DNA from: Eucalyptus grandis | Lineage: Eukaryota; Streptophyta; Magnoliopsida; Myrtales; Myrtaceae | Length of the DNA stretch: 64,000 bases | Assembly (NCBI RefSeq): GCF_016545825.1 | Contig: NC_052622.1 | Span: 15,557,037-15,621,036, forward strand | Reading direction: 5' to 3' | In this document: positions 1 to 11,687 of the stretch, piece after piece | Position numbering within the stretch: the stretch's first letter is position 1 | Layout of the letters: the number at the start of each line of letters is the position of its first letter | The notes under the pieces: generated by a model | What the model was told of the DNA's origin: nothing | Seen by the model: only the letters and a program-made list of their open reading frames with translations | Databases searched by the model: none | Made by a program: the position numbers and the translations under genes

Positions 1-530
1 ATGTAACTGGCCTGTCTATATGACAAAGTTCATTCCTCATAATAGTACCTCAGCACGGGTTGGAGTAGGAAATTCGACCATGGACTCCAGAAGTTGCGAA
101 GCTACAATCACATGCTTATTCATTTGCCTGCAGGCATAAGTTATTTCCTCTTGAATTGCCGAAATCTGCTCCAATGGGATTTCCACACCAAGATCACCCC
201 GAGCAGTCATGATACCATCGGAGGCTTCAACAATCTCCCCCAATTTCTGAAGAGATTCTAAGCTCTCTATCTTTGCCAATACCCTAATTGATCTGGTACG
301 AAAGAAAGAATTTATGTTTTGGATTCCAAAATCTAGTGGTTACATATGACAGTATGAAAGGAAACTACAGGATTTCCTTTCTTGCGTACTTCATGCACCA
401 CTTCAACTTACTTGGATGATTTGGTGGAAATGTAATTATTAAGGTTGCGGACAGCATCAGCATCATTTACGAATGACATTACAATGAAGTCTACGCCTTC
501 AGCAATTCCAAAATTTATGTTAGCCCAGTC

Positions 531-1531
531 CTGCAAATCAACCATATAATACAATGAAGTAACAAACTTGAAAGGAATTCGTGGATTTTTTGTATTTGAA
601 ATCATCAATTGTAGGCTTGCAGTACAATTTCTCCATCTACGCACACCAATCGGATTATTTAAGGACAATGAGAGGACCAAATAACATCAAATTAGAATTT
701 CTGACATATGTACTCTATTGTTTAATTAGTGGGAATCAAGAAGAGAGAACACCAGCTTGATAATCCTCTCATCTCCAATAATATACTTCCCAGCAGATGA
801 GTCCCTTTTTGTATCCATCCTTGTAAAACAAAGCTCACTACTCAATTCTATATTCACCACTGTGTCCATCAAATGTGAAGGTATCAATAATTTAGATGGT
901 AACGGCATCAATACATTACTATGGAGTGCTGAGGGCATGTGGTAAGTCTTAAGCTCCATCCCATGCAACAGAAATAATGATATAGTATGTGTAACCCGTG
1001 GGTAACTCTTCAACTGACAATATTATGAATCACCTACTTCAGAAGAAAGAAAATAAGGGGCCGCAACAAGATTTTATAAATGAAGCTGCGAGGTTTAGGT
1101 CTATTAATGGTTTGCCAGAACCAACTTTTGTCCCTTATTTCTTGCAAATTTTAGCACAAATGAAAATGCATGTGGATCTAGGATTTCTCCATTATGAATC
1201 ACCTACTTCAGAAGAAAGGAAATAAGGGGCCGCAACAAGATTTTATAAATGAAGCTGCGAGGTTTAGGTCTATTAATGGTTTGCCAGAACCAACTTTTGT
1301 CCCTTATTTCTTGCAAATTTTAGCACAAATGGAAATGCATGTGGATCTAGGATTTCTCCATTTCTCATGTTTTCTTATGGTCGACTATAAAATTCAATGA
1401 CCCAGCAATGAATGAACACCACATAGAATGTCCACATTGAAGCAAGAACAAGACACTTAAAGCGTCAAAGAACTACCGAAAGTAGTAATGTCCAAGGAAT
1501 ATAAACAAGAAGCCAAGATTATGAAATCCAC
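531..1531 (-). other. Long intron of the pyruvate kinase copy
   Basis: This 1 kb intron separates the exon ending SRK from the exon starting DWANINF. The donor is AAG|GTGGAT read on the minus strand and the acceptor is TTTGCAG. It contains a 169-bp tandem duplication. Open frames at about 726-1013 on either strand resemble no pyruvate kinase exon I know. Confidence 0.6.
1022..1362 (+). repeat. Tandem duplication of a 169-bp unit inside the pyruvate kinase intron
   Basis: Two head-to-tail copies start at 1022 and 1191, each beginning attatgaatcacctacttc and ending ggatttctccatt. By eye only about two bases differ, at the aaagaaaat/aaaggaaat and caaatgaaaa/caaatggaaa sites. Each copy has an open plus-strand frame, including FINEAARFRSING and YFLQILAQM, which I do not recognise. 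Confidence 0.9.
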
Positions 1532-1739
1532 CTTTCTTGACAGAGTAGGCAATTTGTAATTCCTCTCAACAAGCTTTCCATCTCTCCAAAAGCTGAACTT
1601 TGCCCAAGATAGAAACAAACCAGAATCTATGTGCTTGCACTTCAAATAATTCCCAATCTTTTCAATGACTCCAAAACTTGCCATGCCTCTATCAATAACG
1701 AGCTCATAACTAACCTCGATACCTACAGTTCACGTTTAA

Positions 1740-2275
1740 CATAAAGAGGGATGGTGCGGTGTCAGCTAGCGAGGGGGACAACGTCAAGGGAGGCAAGGGC
1801 AGGGTGAGCGGCGTCGAGGGCGTCGTCAGGGGATGAGCGGCGTTTAGTGGCGGCATTGAGGGTGTCATCAAAGGGCAAGCGGTGTCCAGTGGCTAAGCGG
1901 CGGGGCGAGTGGGGGCAAACGGCGTTGAGGGCGTTGTCGGGGCGGCGGCGTCCAATGGCGATGTCGAGGGCGAGCGGCGTCGAGGACAGGTTAGGCATAG
2001 AATGAGAGAAGTGAAGTCTAAGGGTAAACAATAACAAATTGATTTTTGGGGTTTTTACTTTTAGGAACCCTAATTGGTTCCGATTCCTAGAAAAAGAGAA
2101 TTAGGAACCGGAACCGGCCTCTTTAGAATTGGGAACCAAATTGAACCCATTGGTCTAGTTCTTCGATTCTCAATTCTACTCGGGAACCATGCTCACCCAT
2201 ACGCCTACACCCAAATTTGGCAAAGGCTACGACCAACGTTTACTATAATGATTTTCTGTCAAAATTGATGGGAAT
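1740..2275. repeat. GC-rich low-complexity block with an AT-rich arm
   Basis: Positions 1745-1990 are a run of imperfect ggcgtcgagggcg/gagcggcg motifs, much richer in GC than the surroundings. From 2040 the sequence changes to repeated ggaacc/ggttcc words (for example aattaggaaccggaaccgg). This resembles the centre and one arm of a non-autonomous inverted-repeat element, but no second arm was identified. The open frames here are composition artefacts. The block starts where the pyruvate kinase homology stops. Confidence 0.45.
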
Positions 2276-2280
2276 GATTA

Positions 2281-5200
2281 TGTCACGCCCTGACTCTCCG
2301 AACACGTACCCATCCCTAGGTCGATATAATAGCGATGTCCCCAGACGCCTCGCCCACTCATTTGATTTTTAATATGCATGTGGAAGCAATTATAAATCCC
2401 CAGACAATAAAACAATGGGATAGGAAAGCAGGGCCACACGTTTTTCAATTAAAACTAACCTTTTATAACAAACAGGTTTATTCACAACATTAGGTCACTT
2501 ACAAAAATATCGGCTTAATTAAAAAGGTATTGTCATATGACTAACTAGCTAGACATGTTTGCCGATTAAGCTTCTTCCACCTTCCCAAACTTCGGGAGTT
2601 CCGGCTCTCCACAACCGTCACCTAGGGACCTGAAAATGTAATCCCACAATGGGGTGAGACTACGTCTCAATGAGTTCTACTCCATGTGACCCGATTAGGA
2701 AGAAAATATGCCTTAGGGGTTGCCTAAGCACAATCAGGCGACAAAGGACTTACCTTAGCCTCAGTTCCTTCCTGCAAGTTAGTTCAATAATAAATACTAA
2801 CAATTATAGCACCCAATCAATCAGATCAACTCCTCGATCAATCGAGCCAGTCGATTACATATTATCACAACCTTCTCTTGGTCGGCTCATTCAATACTAT
2901 CTATAAATCTAATCAAAATCCAAGACTCTTCAATCAAGGTGAAATATATATATATATATAGTATATTATCCTATCTCCAGAGGACATATAGAGCTGTTGA
3001 GCGGATATGCATAACGTTCTATCTCCAAGACGACATATAGAGTCATCGAGCCGTTATAACACACCGTTCCTTCTCAAAATGACACATAGGGTCATCGAGC
3101 CATTGGATTATACTGTCCTATCTCCAAGATGACATATAGAGTCACCGAGCCGGTATACAAGCAATTTCTTCTCAAGATGACAGGAGAGTCATTGAGCTAA
3201 AGTAGTATAACGTCCATTCTCCAGATGACATATGAATCATCGAGCCGTTATAGTATTTTGTTTTGAAGACACAATCAATTTACCCTTTTTATCATACCCG
3301 ATAAAAATACACGTGTATGGTGACATGGCCGGCCTTAGCCAAAATACAAGGTTTTCATTTTTGAACCTCTCACTATTTTCAGTAGTCCCAAAATAGATTT
3401 TTGACGGTGTAGACCAACACCTGGTAATTCTCCAATTAATTATTGAAAATAAACAAATTTTGGAATATATCTAAAAATCACAATTCACACCAATTCAGTA
3501 CAAATTCAAGCTCAAATAAATAAACATATCACACCACAGCAATCAACATAAAATTTCAGTCACAATTATCCTGGTATAATTTCTGGAAAATAATTAAATA
3601 ATTAAATAATTACTGAAAATATTAAATAAATGCCAATAAATCCAACTTAGGTCCATAATGCCTAATTGAACGCCGAAACGAACCCGGAAAATTTTTGAGA
3701 CTTGTTACATAAATACTAGAGTCTATTTACTTGCTAATTGCTAACTAACCACCTAATATGCATTAGCAAATAATTAAATTCACTAATATAATATAATCTA
3801 ATCTAATCTAACCACCTAATCTTACTTAACTTAATCTAATCAACCCCTAAGTATCATTAACCTATGAAGCGAGGATTAGTGAGTTAAACTCACTTGTTTT
3901 GCGATCCGAGAGGTTCAAAACGTCGAGGACACAATGAGGAACGATTCTCTCCAAAGCAGGCCTAGTTTTCGGGGCCCAAAACCACTGCAAAACGAGCCAA
4001 ACCTCCTGCTGGAAACCCACTATTTTCCTCTCTCTGTTTGGTGGCTAGAAACGACAAAACCAGGGCTGAATTTATGAGGCGAGGCTGGCAGAGACCTCGG
4101 CAACTCAAGTAGGCGATGGTAGTGACTCACGGCGGCAACGGGAGCTCCGACTGGGCTAGGCCAAACCTGAGGGACTCAAGCACAAATATAAATAGCAAGC
4201 TAGGACGGTGCAAGGGCGAGAAGAAGGCGGTGGCGCGTGCGCACGCAGGCGGGGGCGGGAATGGTGTGCGAAGGAGGGCAACTCACGGCGAGGGAGGAAC
4301 GACTGGCTTCTTAGGTCTTCATTGCAAATTGAAGTCTCCAAAGCACAATAAGGAAAGGGAAGGGACGGTTGCACAGCAGGGAAGAGGAAGGAGAAAGAGG
4401 GAGCAAGGGGTCACTTGGCTCACATTTTCCTCTCCTTTGTCCCCTTAACTCAACCTCCATTTATAAAAATTGTTTTCCCCAAGCGATTCATTTTCCATGA
4501 AACAAACATCAGCCAAGTCTAGCTTCCTTGGCCTCAATTCAACCACCAATGCACTCTTGACAACCCTTGAATTGGTTTAAAATGGGCTAGGCAAGGGGGC
4601 ATACGAATTTCCTAAGATTTCCTCTCACTTGGTTACTTATTCATACTTAAATCAATTCAATTTGGCCTGAATAAATTCAATCAACACCTCAATGATCAAA
4701 TTGATATTTTTCCTCACAAATTGATCCCACTTGCTTCCCAATTATGCGATAAAAAAAATGGTTCTCGACAATTTCTGGACAAAACGGCCTTAGGACAACT
4801 TTTTCCAAAAAAATCTCAGGTTGCAGAAAAAAATCTTCTGAGACTGAGTCAACGTTCCTAAAATGACCTATGACATGAAAAAACTTCCAATTTCTGAAAT
4901 CGGATTCAAATTTGCGGTTAATTTCAATCCGGCGCGTTTTTAGCGTGACCTAGGCTACTAGGTAACTTTTAAAACTTTTTAGTGCAAATGACTCATGGTC
5001 GATTTTCTTCAAGCTAAAATGAACCTTTCGACACATTGGTGATTTTCAGTTGTCGTGAAAATCTCGATATTTCAAATACGGACACAATGTACCAAAACAA
5101 TAGAAAAATCAAACTAGTGTCAATCGATGAGAATTTTGCAATTTAGTGAGATCACCCACATTTAACCACTCATCTCAGTCGAACTAACCTATCTACGATC

Positions 5201-5426
5201 TTTATCAATTTACGTTTGTGTCATAATGATCTCGGTAGATGAACACGGTCGAACAGCCAATTTCTTATCGAATCCTCAAGTCTTTTTGCCTTAAAATCCT
5301 TAATGGCTTCCCTAGATAGTATAGTTATCTCATGAGTGGATTGGCTCTAAAAATAGCACTATAAGCGCGTCAATGAAATACCCGATTTATTCAATTGAAA
5401 GCAGAATCGAAAATCTAGGATGTCAC
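2281..5426 (-). mobile_element. Long non-coding dispersed element, copy 1
   Basis: Read on the minus strand this begins GTGACATCC (from 5426) and ends GGGCGTGACA (at 2281). It aligns along most of its length with the plus-strand element at 6775-11310. Shared landmarks include gacgcgcttatag near the start, ttttcacgacaa, aaaaacgcgcc, a segment like gtgcattggtgg, a central tandem repeat and ttttattgtct near the end. No reverse transcriptase or transposase frame is present. TG...CA ends at 3.1 kb would suit a giant solo LTR or a LARD-type LTR derivative; this is inference. Short open frames such as 4116-4448 are not supported as genes. Confidence 0.6.
2960..3255 (-). repeat. Internal minisatellite of copy 1, unit about 55 bp
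   Basis: About six degenerate units share tatctccaagatgacatatagag followed by tcatcgagccgttata. A short (TA)n tract lies just before at 2945-2961. The matching region of copy 2 has a different unit of about 40 bp. Confidence 0.75.
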
Positions 5427-5687
5427 GGATTCAATTGAAAAATAATGGAAATACTTATGATTAAATTAACAAAATTGAAAGTATTAGAGTTAAATTAGCT
5501 TAAGTATAATAGGTTTCAGACTTCTTTGGTACTTTTCCCCAAAATAAAACCTATAGGGAAAAAAACATTGTATAGACGCCTATTTTGATGTGGTAACATT
5601 CAAAGTGACATTTAAGTACTATAATTTCAAAAGCTATTTAGTGTGTGCATAACATATTGAGCGTGTTTTTTTCATTTTAGAGATATC
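5427..5687. other. AT-rich spacer
   Basis: No gene or recognisable element seen. It lies between the first long non-coding element and the SINE. Confidence 0.5.
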
Positions 5688-5857
5688 ACCGCGGCGTAGC
5701 TAGCTTGGGCTCTCTCCCTCTCACGAAGGGGAGGAGTTCGAATGCCAGATGTGTCGTTAGGGATTTTTACCTGGAGTCCTGCGGTCGCTCCCCTAGGGTT
5801 TGCTCACTAGCTGTCGGCTTACGGGGTTCCCTGAGTTATCAAAAAAAAAAAAAAAAA
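5688..5857 (+). mobile_element. tRNA-derived SINE
   Basis: The left part has an A-box-like tagcttgggctc and a B-box-like gagttcgaatgcc about 30 bases later, the spacing of an RNA polymerase III internal promoter. The element is about 150 bp and ends in a run of about 18 A. Size, promoter boxes and tail fit a plant tRNA-derived SINE mobilised by LINE machinery. I could not define target-site duplications. Confidence 0.75.
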
Positions 5858-6424
5858 CAAAGTGAAAAATTGACCTAATGATAAGAACTTCTTCACAAGT
5901 TTTTGGCTAACAAGGCAGCACAAGTGGCACTAGCAGTCCACGTCCATGGCGACCAATGGCTATGGCAACACAACAGCTGAAGGGCATAAGGTTCTTCTTT
6001 GTAGTCCACCTCAACACTGGCCATCTCTCGTCTTCCAATGAAAACTCCCTCCGCATCACCTTGAAATTTGCCATGATGCGCTTATTGTAGGATATGAAGA
6101 GGCTTACTATTAAAGAACGCGGAGGGACTTCCTGTTGGAAGTCTGCCATGTCATGAAACTCGTTTATCCCAACCTTACTACTTCATGAAGAATGTGGGGG
6201 GACCTCCTTGCCCCAAGCTTACTCCTTCACTATTCTCTCAACAGCAACTACTTAGTCAAGAATGGAATCAAACGATGAAGAACAATGATAAATTTGGAGT
6301 TGGGGTTTTCAATTTGACAACAAAAAGAAGACAAGAGCTCATTAGGAACAAGATCAACCGACGTCAATTTGGAGTTAATCCCAATTCGTCAATTCAGAGC
6401 AAGACGTTTGTACTTGTTTTTTAT
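5858..6424. other. Spacer without recognisable genes
   Basis: Two open frames of about 80 codons occur (minus 5907-6149, plus 6185-6427). Neither has a recognisable domain or support from a neighbouring exon, so I do not call them. Confidence 0.4.
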
Positions 6425-8839
6425 TAGGGGTGTCAAAAACTTAACTGAAAGGTTCAATTTTTGTTTTTCATTCAGTTCTCATTCAATTTAGTTCTCATTA
6501 AAAACCAAAACTTTTTAGTCGGTTTAGTTAACTAGACCAAACCAGTAAAATCTAAAAAAATTCATTTTATTTACAAAAATCATTTTATTTTTATTTTTCT
6601 TCTTCTTCATTAGTCAATCATCAGCCACGGTGACAGCCGGCGACCGGCTAGAGGCAAGCTGGAGCCAATTTCGACTAATTGGGCTCTGCTTGAGCCTCGT
6701 CGAAGGTTGCCAGCCATCAGCAAGCTAGCCAGATCTAGCAAGCTTGAGCTCGTTTGTGTCGGGCGTTCTCAGCCGTGACATCCCAAATTTCCAACATTGT
6801 TTTCTACTGAATTAATCGGGCATTTTATCGACGCGCTTATAGGGCTATTTTCAGAGCTTATCACTCTCAAGATAACTAGACTAGCTGGGTAAGCCATTAG
6901 GGAATTTTAAGGCAATAGACTTGAGAATTCGACCATAAATCGGCTTCTCGACCGTGCTCATCTTTAGAGGTCCTTCGGCAAAGTTAAAAATCAAATTGAG
7001 ATTAGATATAGGTCGATTCGACTGAGATGTGTGACCTATCGTAGGTGACTCCACTAAATTGGAAAATTTTCATCGAACGGCACTAATTTGATTTCCGTCG
7101 TTTGGGTACCTTACGTACGTAATTGAATCCTCAAGATTTTCACGACAATCGAGAGTCACCAATGTGTTGAGTGGGCTCATTTTGGCTCGAAAAATCGACC
7201 ACGAGACATTTGCCCTAAAAGTTTTGAAAACTATCGGTAGTTTAGGTCACGTTAAAAACGCGCCGAATGGAAATTAACCGCCAATTTGAGTCGATTTCAA
7301 ATTGAAGATTTTGTCATGTCACAATAAATTCTAGAACTCACGACTCGAGTCTCGGAAAATTTTTCTCCAACCGAGACTTTTTGGAAAAAGTCAGTTTATA
7401 ACTTTTTTCGTTCAATTAAGGCCGGGATTATCTTTGGTTGCAAATTTGGGAAGCAAGGTGGATCTAGAGGTGAGGAAAAATGCCAAGATGATCAATGATA
7501 GGTCAATTGAATTTATGAGGGCCAATTGAGGCTGAATTGAAGTGAAATAAGTGACCAATTGAAGCCATCTCTTTTAAAATTTGTGTGCCCCCTTCCCCTA
7601 GCCATTTTGGACCATTTGAGAGGTTGTGGAGAGTGCATTGGTGGCTAATTAATAGCCATGGAAGGCTAGCTTGATGGATAAGCTTGTAGGGGACAAGGGT
7701 GTGGAAAAATAAGGCCAAAGGGCCCTCCATCTCTCTCTCCCTCATCCTCTCTTCATAGCCGTCCACCCCATCCTCCTCTCTCTCCATTTGCTTTGTGCAA
7801 AACTAGCAGACCAAGGAGGAGTCGCCGGAGCAAGCTGCCAGCTGCCGCACACCAAGCCATCACCATCTTCGCCGTGTGCGCTGCCCACGCCAGTCGTGCT
7901 GCTGTGCTCGCCCAACTGCCCCTACTCCGCCTCCCTCACACCGTTCCAGGGCTGTTCCGAGCCTAGTCGGAGCTGTCTTTAGCCGTTTCTTCTCCAGTAA
8001 ACCCCCATCTAGGCCAGGTTTGGCCTATTCCTTCATTCCCGAGCAATTCCCACCTAAACCGAGTTGATTTCCCTGCATTTACAGCCAAGAACAGCAACTA
8101 TTTTTGTGGGTTTCCAGCAGCTTCCCAAGCCCTTTTTGAGGTGTTTCTGGGCCACGAACCTTAGGCCTGCTTTGGAGAAAAATGTCCCCCGCGGCGTTTC
8201 CGATGTTTCAATCCTAGCGGATTGTTAAATGGGTGAGTTTAGCTCACTAATTCTCACTTAGTTTACTAATGATGCTTAAGGATTGATTAATGTTAATTAA
8301 GTAGGATTAGATGGTTATATTAGTTTAGATAAATTAAATTAGTGCCTTAATGATGCATGTTAGACAAATGGTTAGTGCTATTAGCTAGTGAATAGTCTAT
8401 AGTATTTATTGAATGCATTTCGGGATTTTTCTCGGCTTGTCTCGGCCTCCAACTATGCATTACGGGCCTAAATTGGATTTCTTGCAATTATTAATTAATT
8501 TTTGTAATTATTTATTAATTATTTATCTTTCGGAAATTAGACCGGGATAGTCGACCACCGAAATTTTATACTGATGATCATGGTGCAGTCCATTTATTTA
8601 TTTGAGCTTTAATTTGTGTTGAAGTGTGGAATTTTAGGAATTATTCCTAAATTGAATTGATTTTGAGTATTTAATTGATGAATAATCGGGTATCGGTTGT
8701 TAGTGCCAAAAGTGTTTTGGTAGACTACGGATCATAGTAGAAGTTGTGGAAATGAAAGTATGTATGATGTATGCGACTCGATGACTAGGCATGTCATCTA
8801 GGGGAATGGGCATTTTGTATAGTGGATTCATAGTAGGAT

Positions 8840-9180
8840 ATATATCACCTCGGAGAAGGCACGTGGGCTCAGTTGGTCTATCACCTGAGAGAATGCACGT
8901 GGGCTTGGTGATTGAGTATAGCATCTTGAAAGAGACACGTGCACTCGATGAATTGATGCATTACCTCAGAGAATGCACGTGGTCTCAATGAGTAAATTTG
9001 GCATCTTTGGAAAGACATGTGGGCTCGATGACTTGATGCATCATCTTGGAGAATGGACGTGGGCTTAATAAGTAGGTATGTCGTCTCGGAGAATGCACGT
9101 GGGTTCAGTTACTAGGAGAGTTAATTTAGAGAATGTACGTGGACTCGACGACTAGATATTCCATCATGAGGAATGTTTGT
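8840..9180 (+). repeat. Minisatellite of copy 2 with repeated CACGTG
   Basis: About eight units of 36-41 bp follow the pattern catctcggagaatg, cacgtgggctc, gatgactagatg. Intact CACGTG palindromes lie at 8860, 8896, 8936, 8976 and 9096; other units carry one-base variants (catgtg, gacgtg, tacgtg). CACGTG is the G-box core bound by plant bZIP and bHLH factors. Any regulatory role here is untested. Confidence 0.8.
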
Positions 9181-9984
9181 TATAAATTAAATGACCAAGT
9201 TGGTGGTCGAGTTAACATGTAATCGACTAGGTCGATTGATCAATGATTTGATTTGTTGTCATGAATTGAGTGATTGATATGTCGTGATCGTGTATATTTA
9301 ATATATATACTGACTTGCAGGATGGAACTGAGGCCAAGGTAAGTCTTCTGACTCGTGTTGTGCATAGACAATTCTTTTGGTGTATTGGTTGCCTAATCGA
9401 GTCTAAGGAGGATAGAACTCGCTGAGATGTAATTCCACTAGTTATTGTATAACTATTTCAGGTCCCTAGATGGCCACTCTTGAGTTTTTGGGACGGCCTA
9501 AGAAGATCACAGAGCAGACCTCTTACTTTCTGTTTCATGGGTGCCCTAGGGGCTAGACCTATGAGTTGGTGAGGTCTATAATTTGGGTTGATGTGGGTCT
9601 CACCCACAAGGTGCCCCATCGATATAGATCGTGGTACCGCTAGGCTCAAGATGGCTAGAGAGAGGGCCCCCTATCGGAGTCTGAGATACCTCTGTGTGTT
9701 CTGAAGGCTGCCTTTGGAAAAAACATTGTAGATTGCCCTTCGAGCTTGATCGTAGATGTAGCAAACCTGAATTTTGAAGATCTCGGAAGTTCGATGCGGT
9801 CTGCTGAAGACTCCAGTTGGAATATGGAGGATGATGATGAGGAGGACGAGGACCCGTAGTTTGTGGAACGCCCACCCCTGCTTGTAGACCTTATTTATGA
9901 ACTTGTTGAAGTTGAACCCGACTTCGTAGTTTGCCCTATATATATGTACACTGGTTGCAATTGTTTGTAAAATTCTAAACACAA

Positions 9985-11115
9985 GTGAACGTGTCGAACA
10001 AGTAATATAATAATGAGAAAAAGTATCATCCCACACAGATCGATGATTAATAAACTAATTAAATACTAAAATAGATTAGTTCTAAAATTTATCTAATAGA
10101 TCAAAATATAATTGAGAATAAATTAAAAACAAAATTTGGAGACTAAATGTAGTAAATCAATCAGATAAATATGTAAGAGTATCCGATTTCACCATAACCA
10201 CTAGATATGAATTTCAGATTATTGTGGGTATAAGAACGATATCAAACATGTGATAGCAGAATTTCCTAACCTATTTACTATCTTATCTCTAGGTATAACA
10301 AACCTACTAAGCTTATTAGTCCACTATATCTCTATGTGAATTAAAATAAACATAAGTGCATTAAAAACTATGAATATTCTCAGCTTACAATAAGTCTTTT
10401 GGGTGACTTTATTACCAAAAGCTATACAAATAACGCAGTATATTTCTATCCACGTTTAATTCATGGTTATATATTATAATGAATAATTACATATTATCAT
10501 TTTTCAGTCTCAAACATGCACATCAGATCATTCAAGTTGTAGCCAATCACTCAAAAGTATTATGCACAATAATATATAACTCACATGAATGAAATTAATA
10601 GCAAAACATAAAAATTATGAAATTCACATCATCATGGTTAGGCTACGTCGTAGCCTTAATAAAAAAAATTAGAACATAGTAGAATAAGAAATATAAATAT
10701 AAATCAAACTCAGTATCTTGAATCAAACAAGTATTCTGTCACCACTTTTATCTTCTCTTCAAAATACTTGAAAAACTCTTAGAATAATGAAAAACGATCT
10801 AACAAAAACCTATATGCTCTTTCTCTCTCTCAATGTTCTCCCATTTAGAGGACATATCCAAGCTCAAGCAATTGCGCATAAAATCAAGGAGTAAATCAGA
10901 GGATTTTGATTTGATATCTTTCTTCCACTATTTCTTGATTTGAATTCCTGATTTTTTTTGCCATTCTTTTCCTTATCTTCTCCATATCTCATTATTCTGC
11001 ATAAACAAGGAAAATTCAAATAATCAGAAGAAAATCAAAATATTTTCTCATAGATATTGCATTAATTGTTGCCTAAAATAGGTAAAATAACTCTATATTT
11101 ATAGAGTTATCAGCA
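9985..11115. mobile_element. AT-rich insertion inside copy 2
   Basis: Alignment to copy 1 is continuous up to about gttgcaattgtttg and resumes at about gaatttggcattgcttttc. The 1.1 kb between has no counterpart in copy 1. It is AT-rich and begins with words such as taaacacaagtg. No coding frame was found. The limits are approximate and the class is unknown. Confidence 0.4.
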
Positions 11116-11687
11116 ATGTATATAAGTGTGGTTGTTTTTTAAAGTTCTGAATTTGGCATTGCTTTTCTATCACATTATTTTATTGTCTAGGATTTATAAT
11201 TACCCACATGTGCTTATTAAAATAAATAAGTCGGCGATATGTCCTAGGATATTGCTTTTAAAATCGACCAAGTGAATGATGGGTACGTGACTGGGGATCG
11301 GGGCGTGACATCGGCCTTACCGATCAAGTGAGACGGAGCCTCCCCATAGGCCGGTGAGGCTCCAGCTTTACTCTAGCCAATCATTAGCCATCGATGTGGT
11401 TGGCGACTTGGCAATGAAGAAGAAGAAGAAAAAGAATAAAAGAAAAGAAAATAATTAAAATAATTAAAATCGATTTAAAAAAATTATTGAAAGGGGTGCT
11501 TGTAGGAAAAATAAAATAAAAACAAAAACAAAAGTAAAAATAAAAACTGAATCAAACCGAACTGAATCGAATCGGAATTTCGATTCGGATCGTATTTTAG
11601 TTTGGTTCAATAAATTTCCTTATCGGGTTAGTTCAATTCGATTCGGTTTTTCAAAAGCCGAATTGAACCAAACTACGTACAACCCTA

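Larger units (their letters stand above)
49..1722 (-). pseudogene. Plastidial pyruvate kinase (isozyme A/alpha type), 5'-truncated, three exons
   Basis: Pyruvate kinase converts phosphoenolpyruvate and ADP to pyruvate and ATP; this class acts in plastids and supplies pyruvate for fatty-acid synthesis. Three minus-strand exons are visible: 1532-1722, 412-530 and 49-283. They join in frame with GT-AG introns. Exon one carries FGVIEKIGNYLKC and ends LPTLSRK; exon two starts DWANINFGIAEGVDF; exon three carries [13 protein letters not shown], the catalytic-loop signature [13 protein letters not shown] and ends PTPTRAE. The order and wording match the plastid isozyme A/alpha class. The C-terminal exons lie off the left edge. 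The N-terminal exons, with the substrate and cation sites, are not found upstream, where a GC-rich repeat begins at about 1740. The near-invariant proline of NKPVIVASQ is histidine here. I infer a truncated gene copy; a functional gene with very distant 5' exons is less likely because receptor kinase RLK1 lies in between. Confidence 0.65.
6775..11310 (+). mobile_element. Long non-coding dispersed element, copy 2, nested
   Basis: Begins GTGACATCCC and ends GGGGCGTGACA, matching copy 1 (2281-5426) in the opposite orientation. Candidate six-base target duplication with one mismatch: TCAGCC at 6769-6774 and TCGGCC at 11311-11316. It is longer than copy 1 mainly because of an AT-rich insertion near its right end. 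No transposition protein is encoded. The open frames at 7788-8067 and 9600-10036 have no recognisable domain. Confidence 0.6.
6425..11687. mobile_element. Foldback (terminal inverted repeat) element split by a nested insertion
   Basis: The left arm starts TAGGGGTGTCAAAAA and includes ggttcaatttttg. The right arm ends ccgaattgaaccaaac then ACAACCCTA, the approximate reverse complement. Next to the break are GC-richer stretches (6610-6770 and 11311-11400) with mutually inverted ggct/agcc words. The long element at 6775-11310 sits in the middle with imperfect flanks TCAGCC/TCGGCC. I infer an older non-autonomous DNA element of about 0.7 kb that received the insertion. Confidence 0.5.

Noticed and set aside
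726..1013. 95-codon minus-strand frame considered as a pyruvate kinase exon
   Set aside because: The flanking exons join perfectly (LPTLSRK to DWANINF) without it, and it has no pyruvate kinase motif.
4116..4448. 110-codon plus-strand frame rich in Arg and Gly
   Set aside because: It lies in the GC-richer part of the long non-coding element and has no counterpart kept open in copy 2.
8840..9180. Regularly spaced repeats resembling a CRISPR array
   Set aside because: Units are degenerate and vary along their whole length with no unique spacers. The locus is a plant minisatellite inside a transposon.
9600..10036. Minus-strand open frames of 91 and 121 codons
   Set aside because: No domain, no splice partners, and they cross the boundary of an AT-rich insertion in a repeat.
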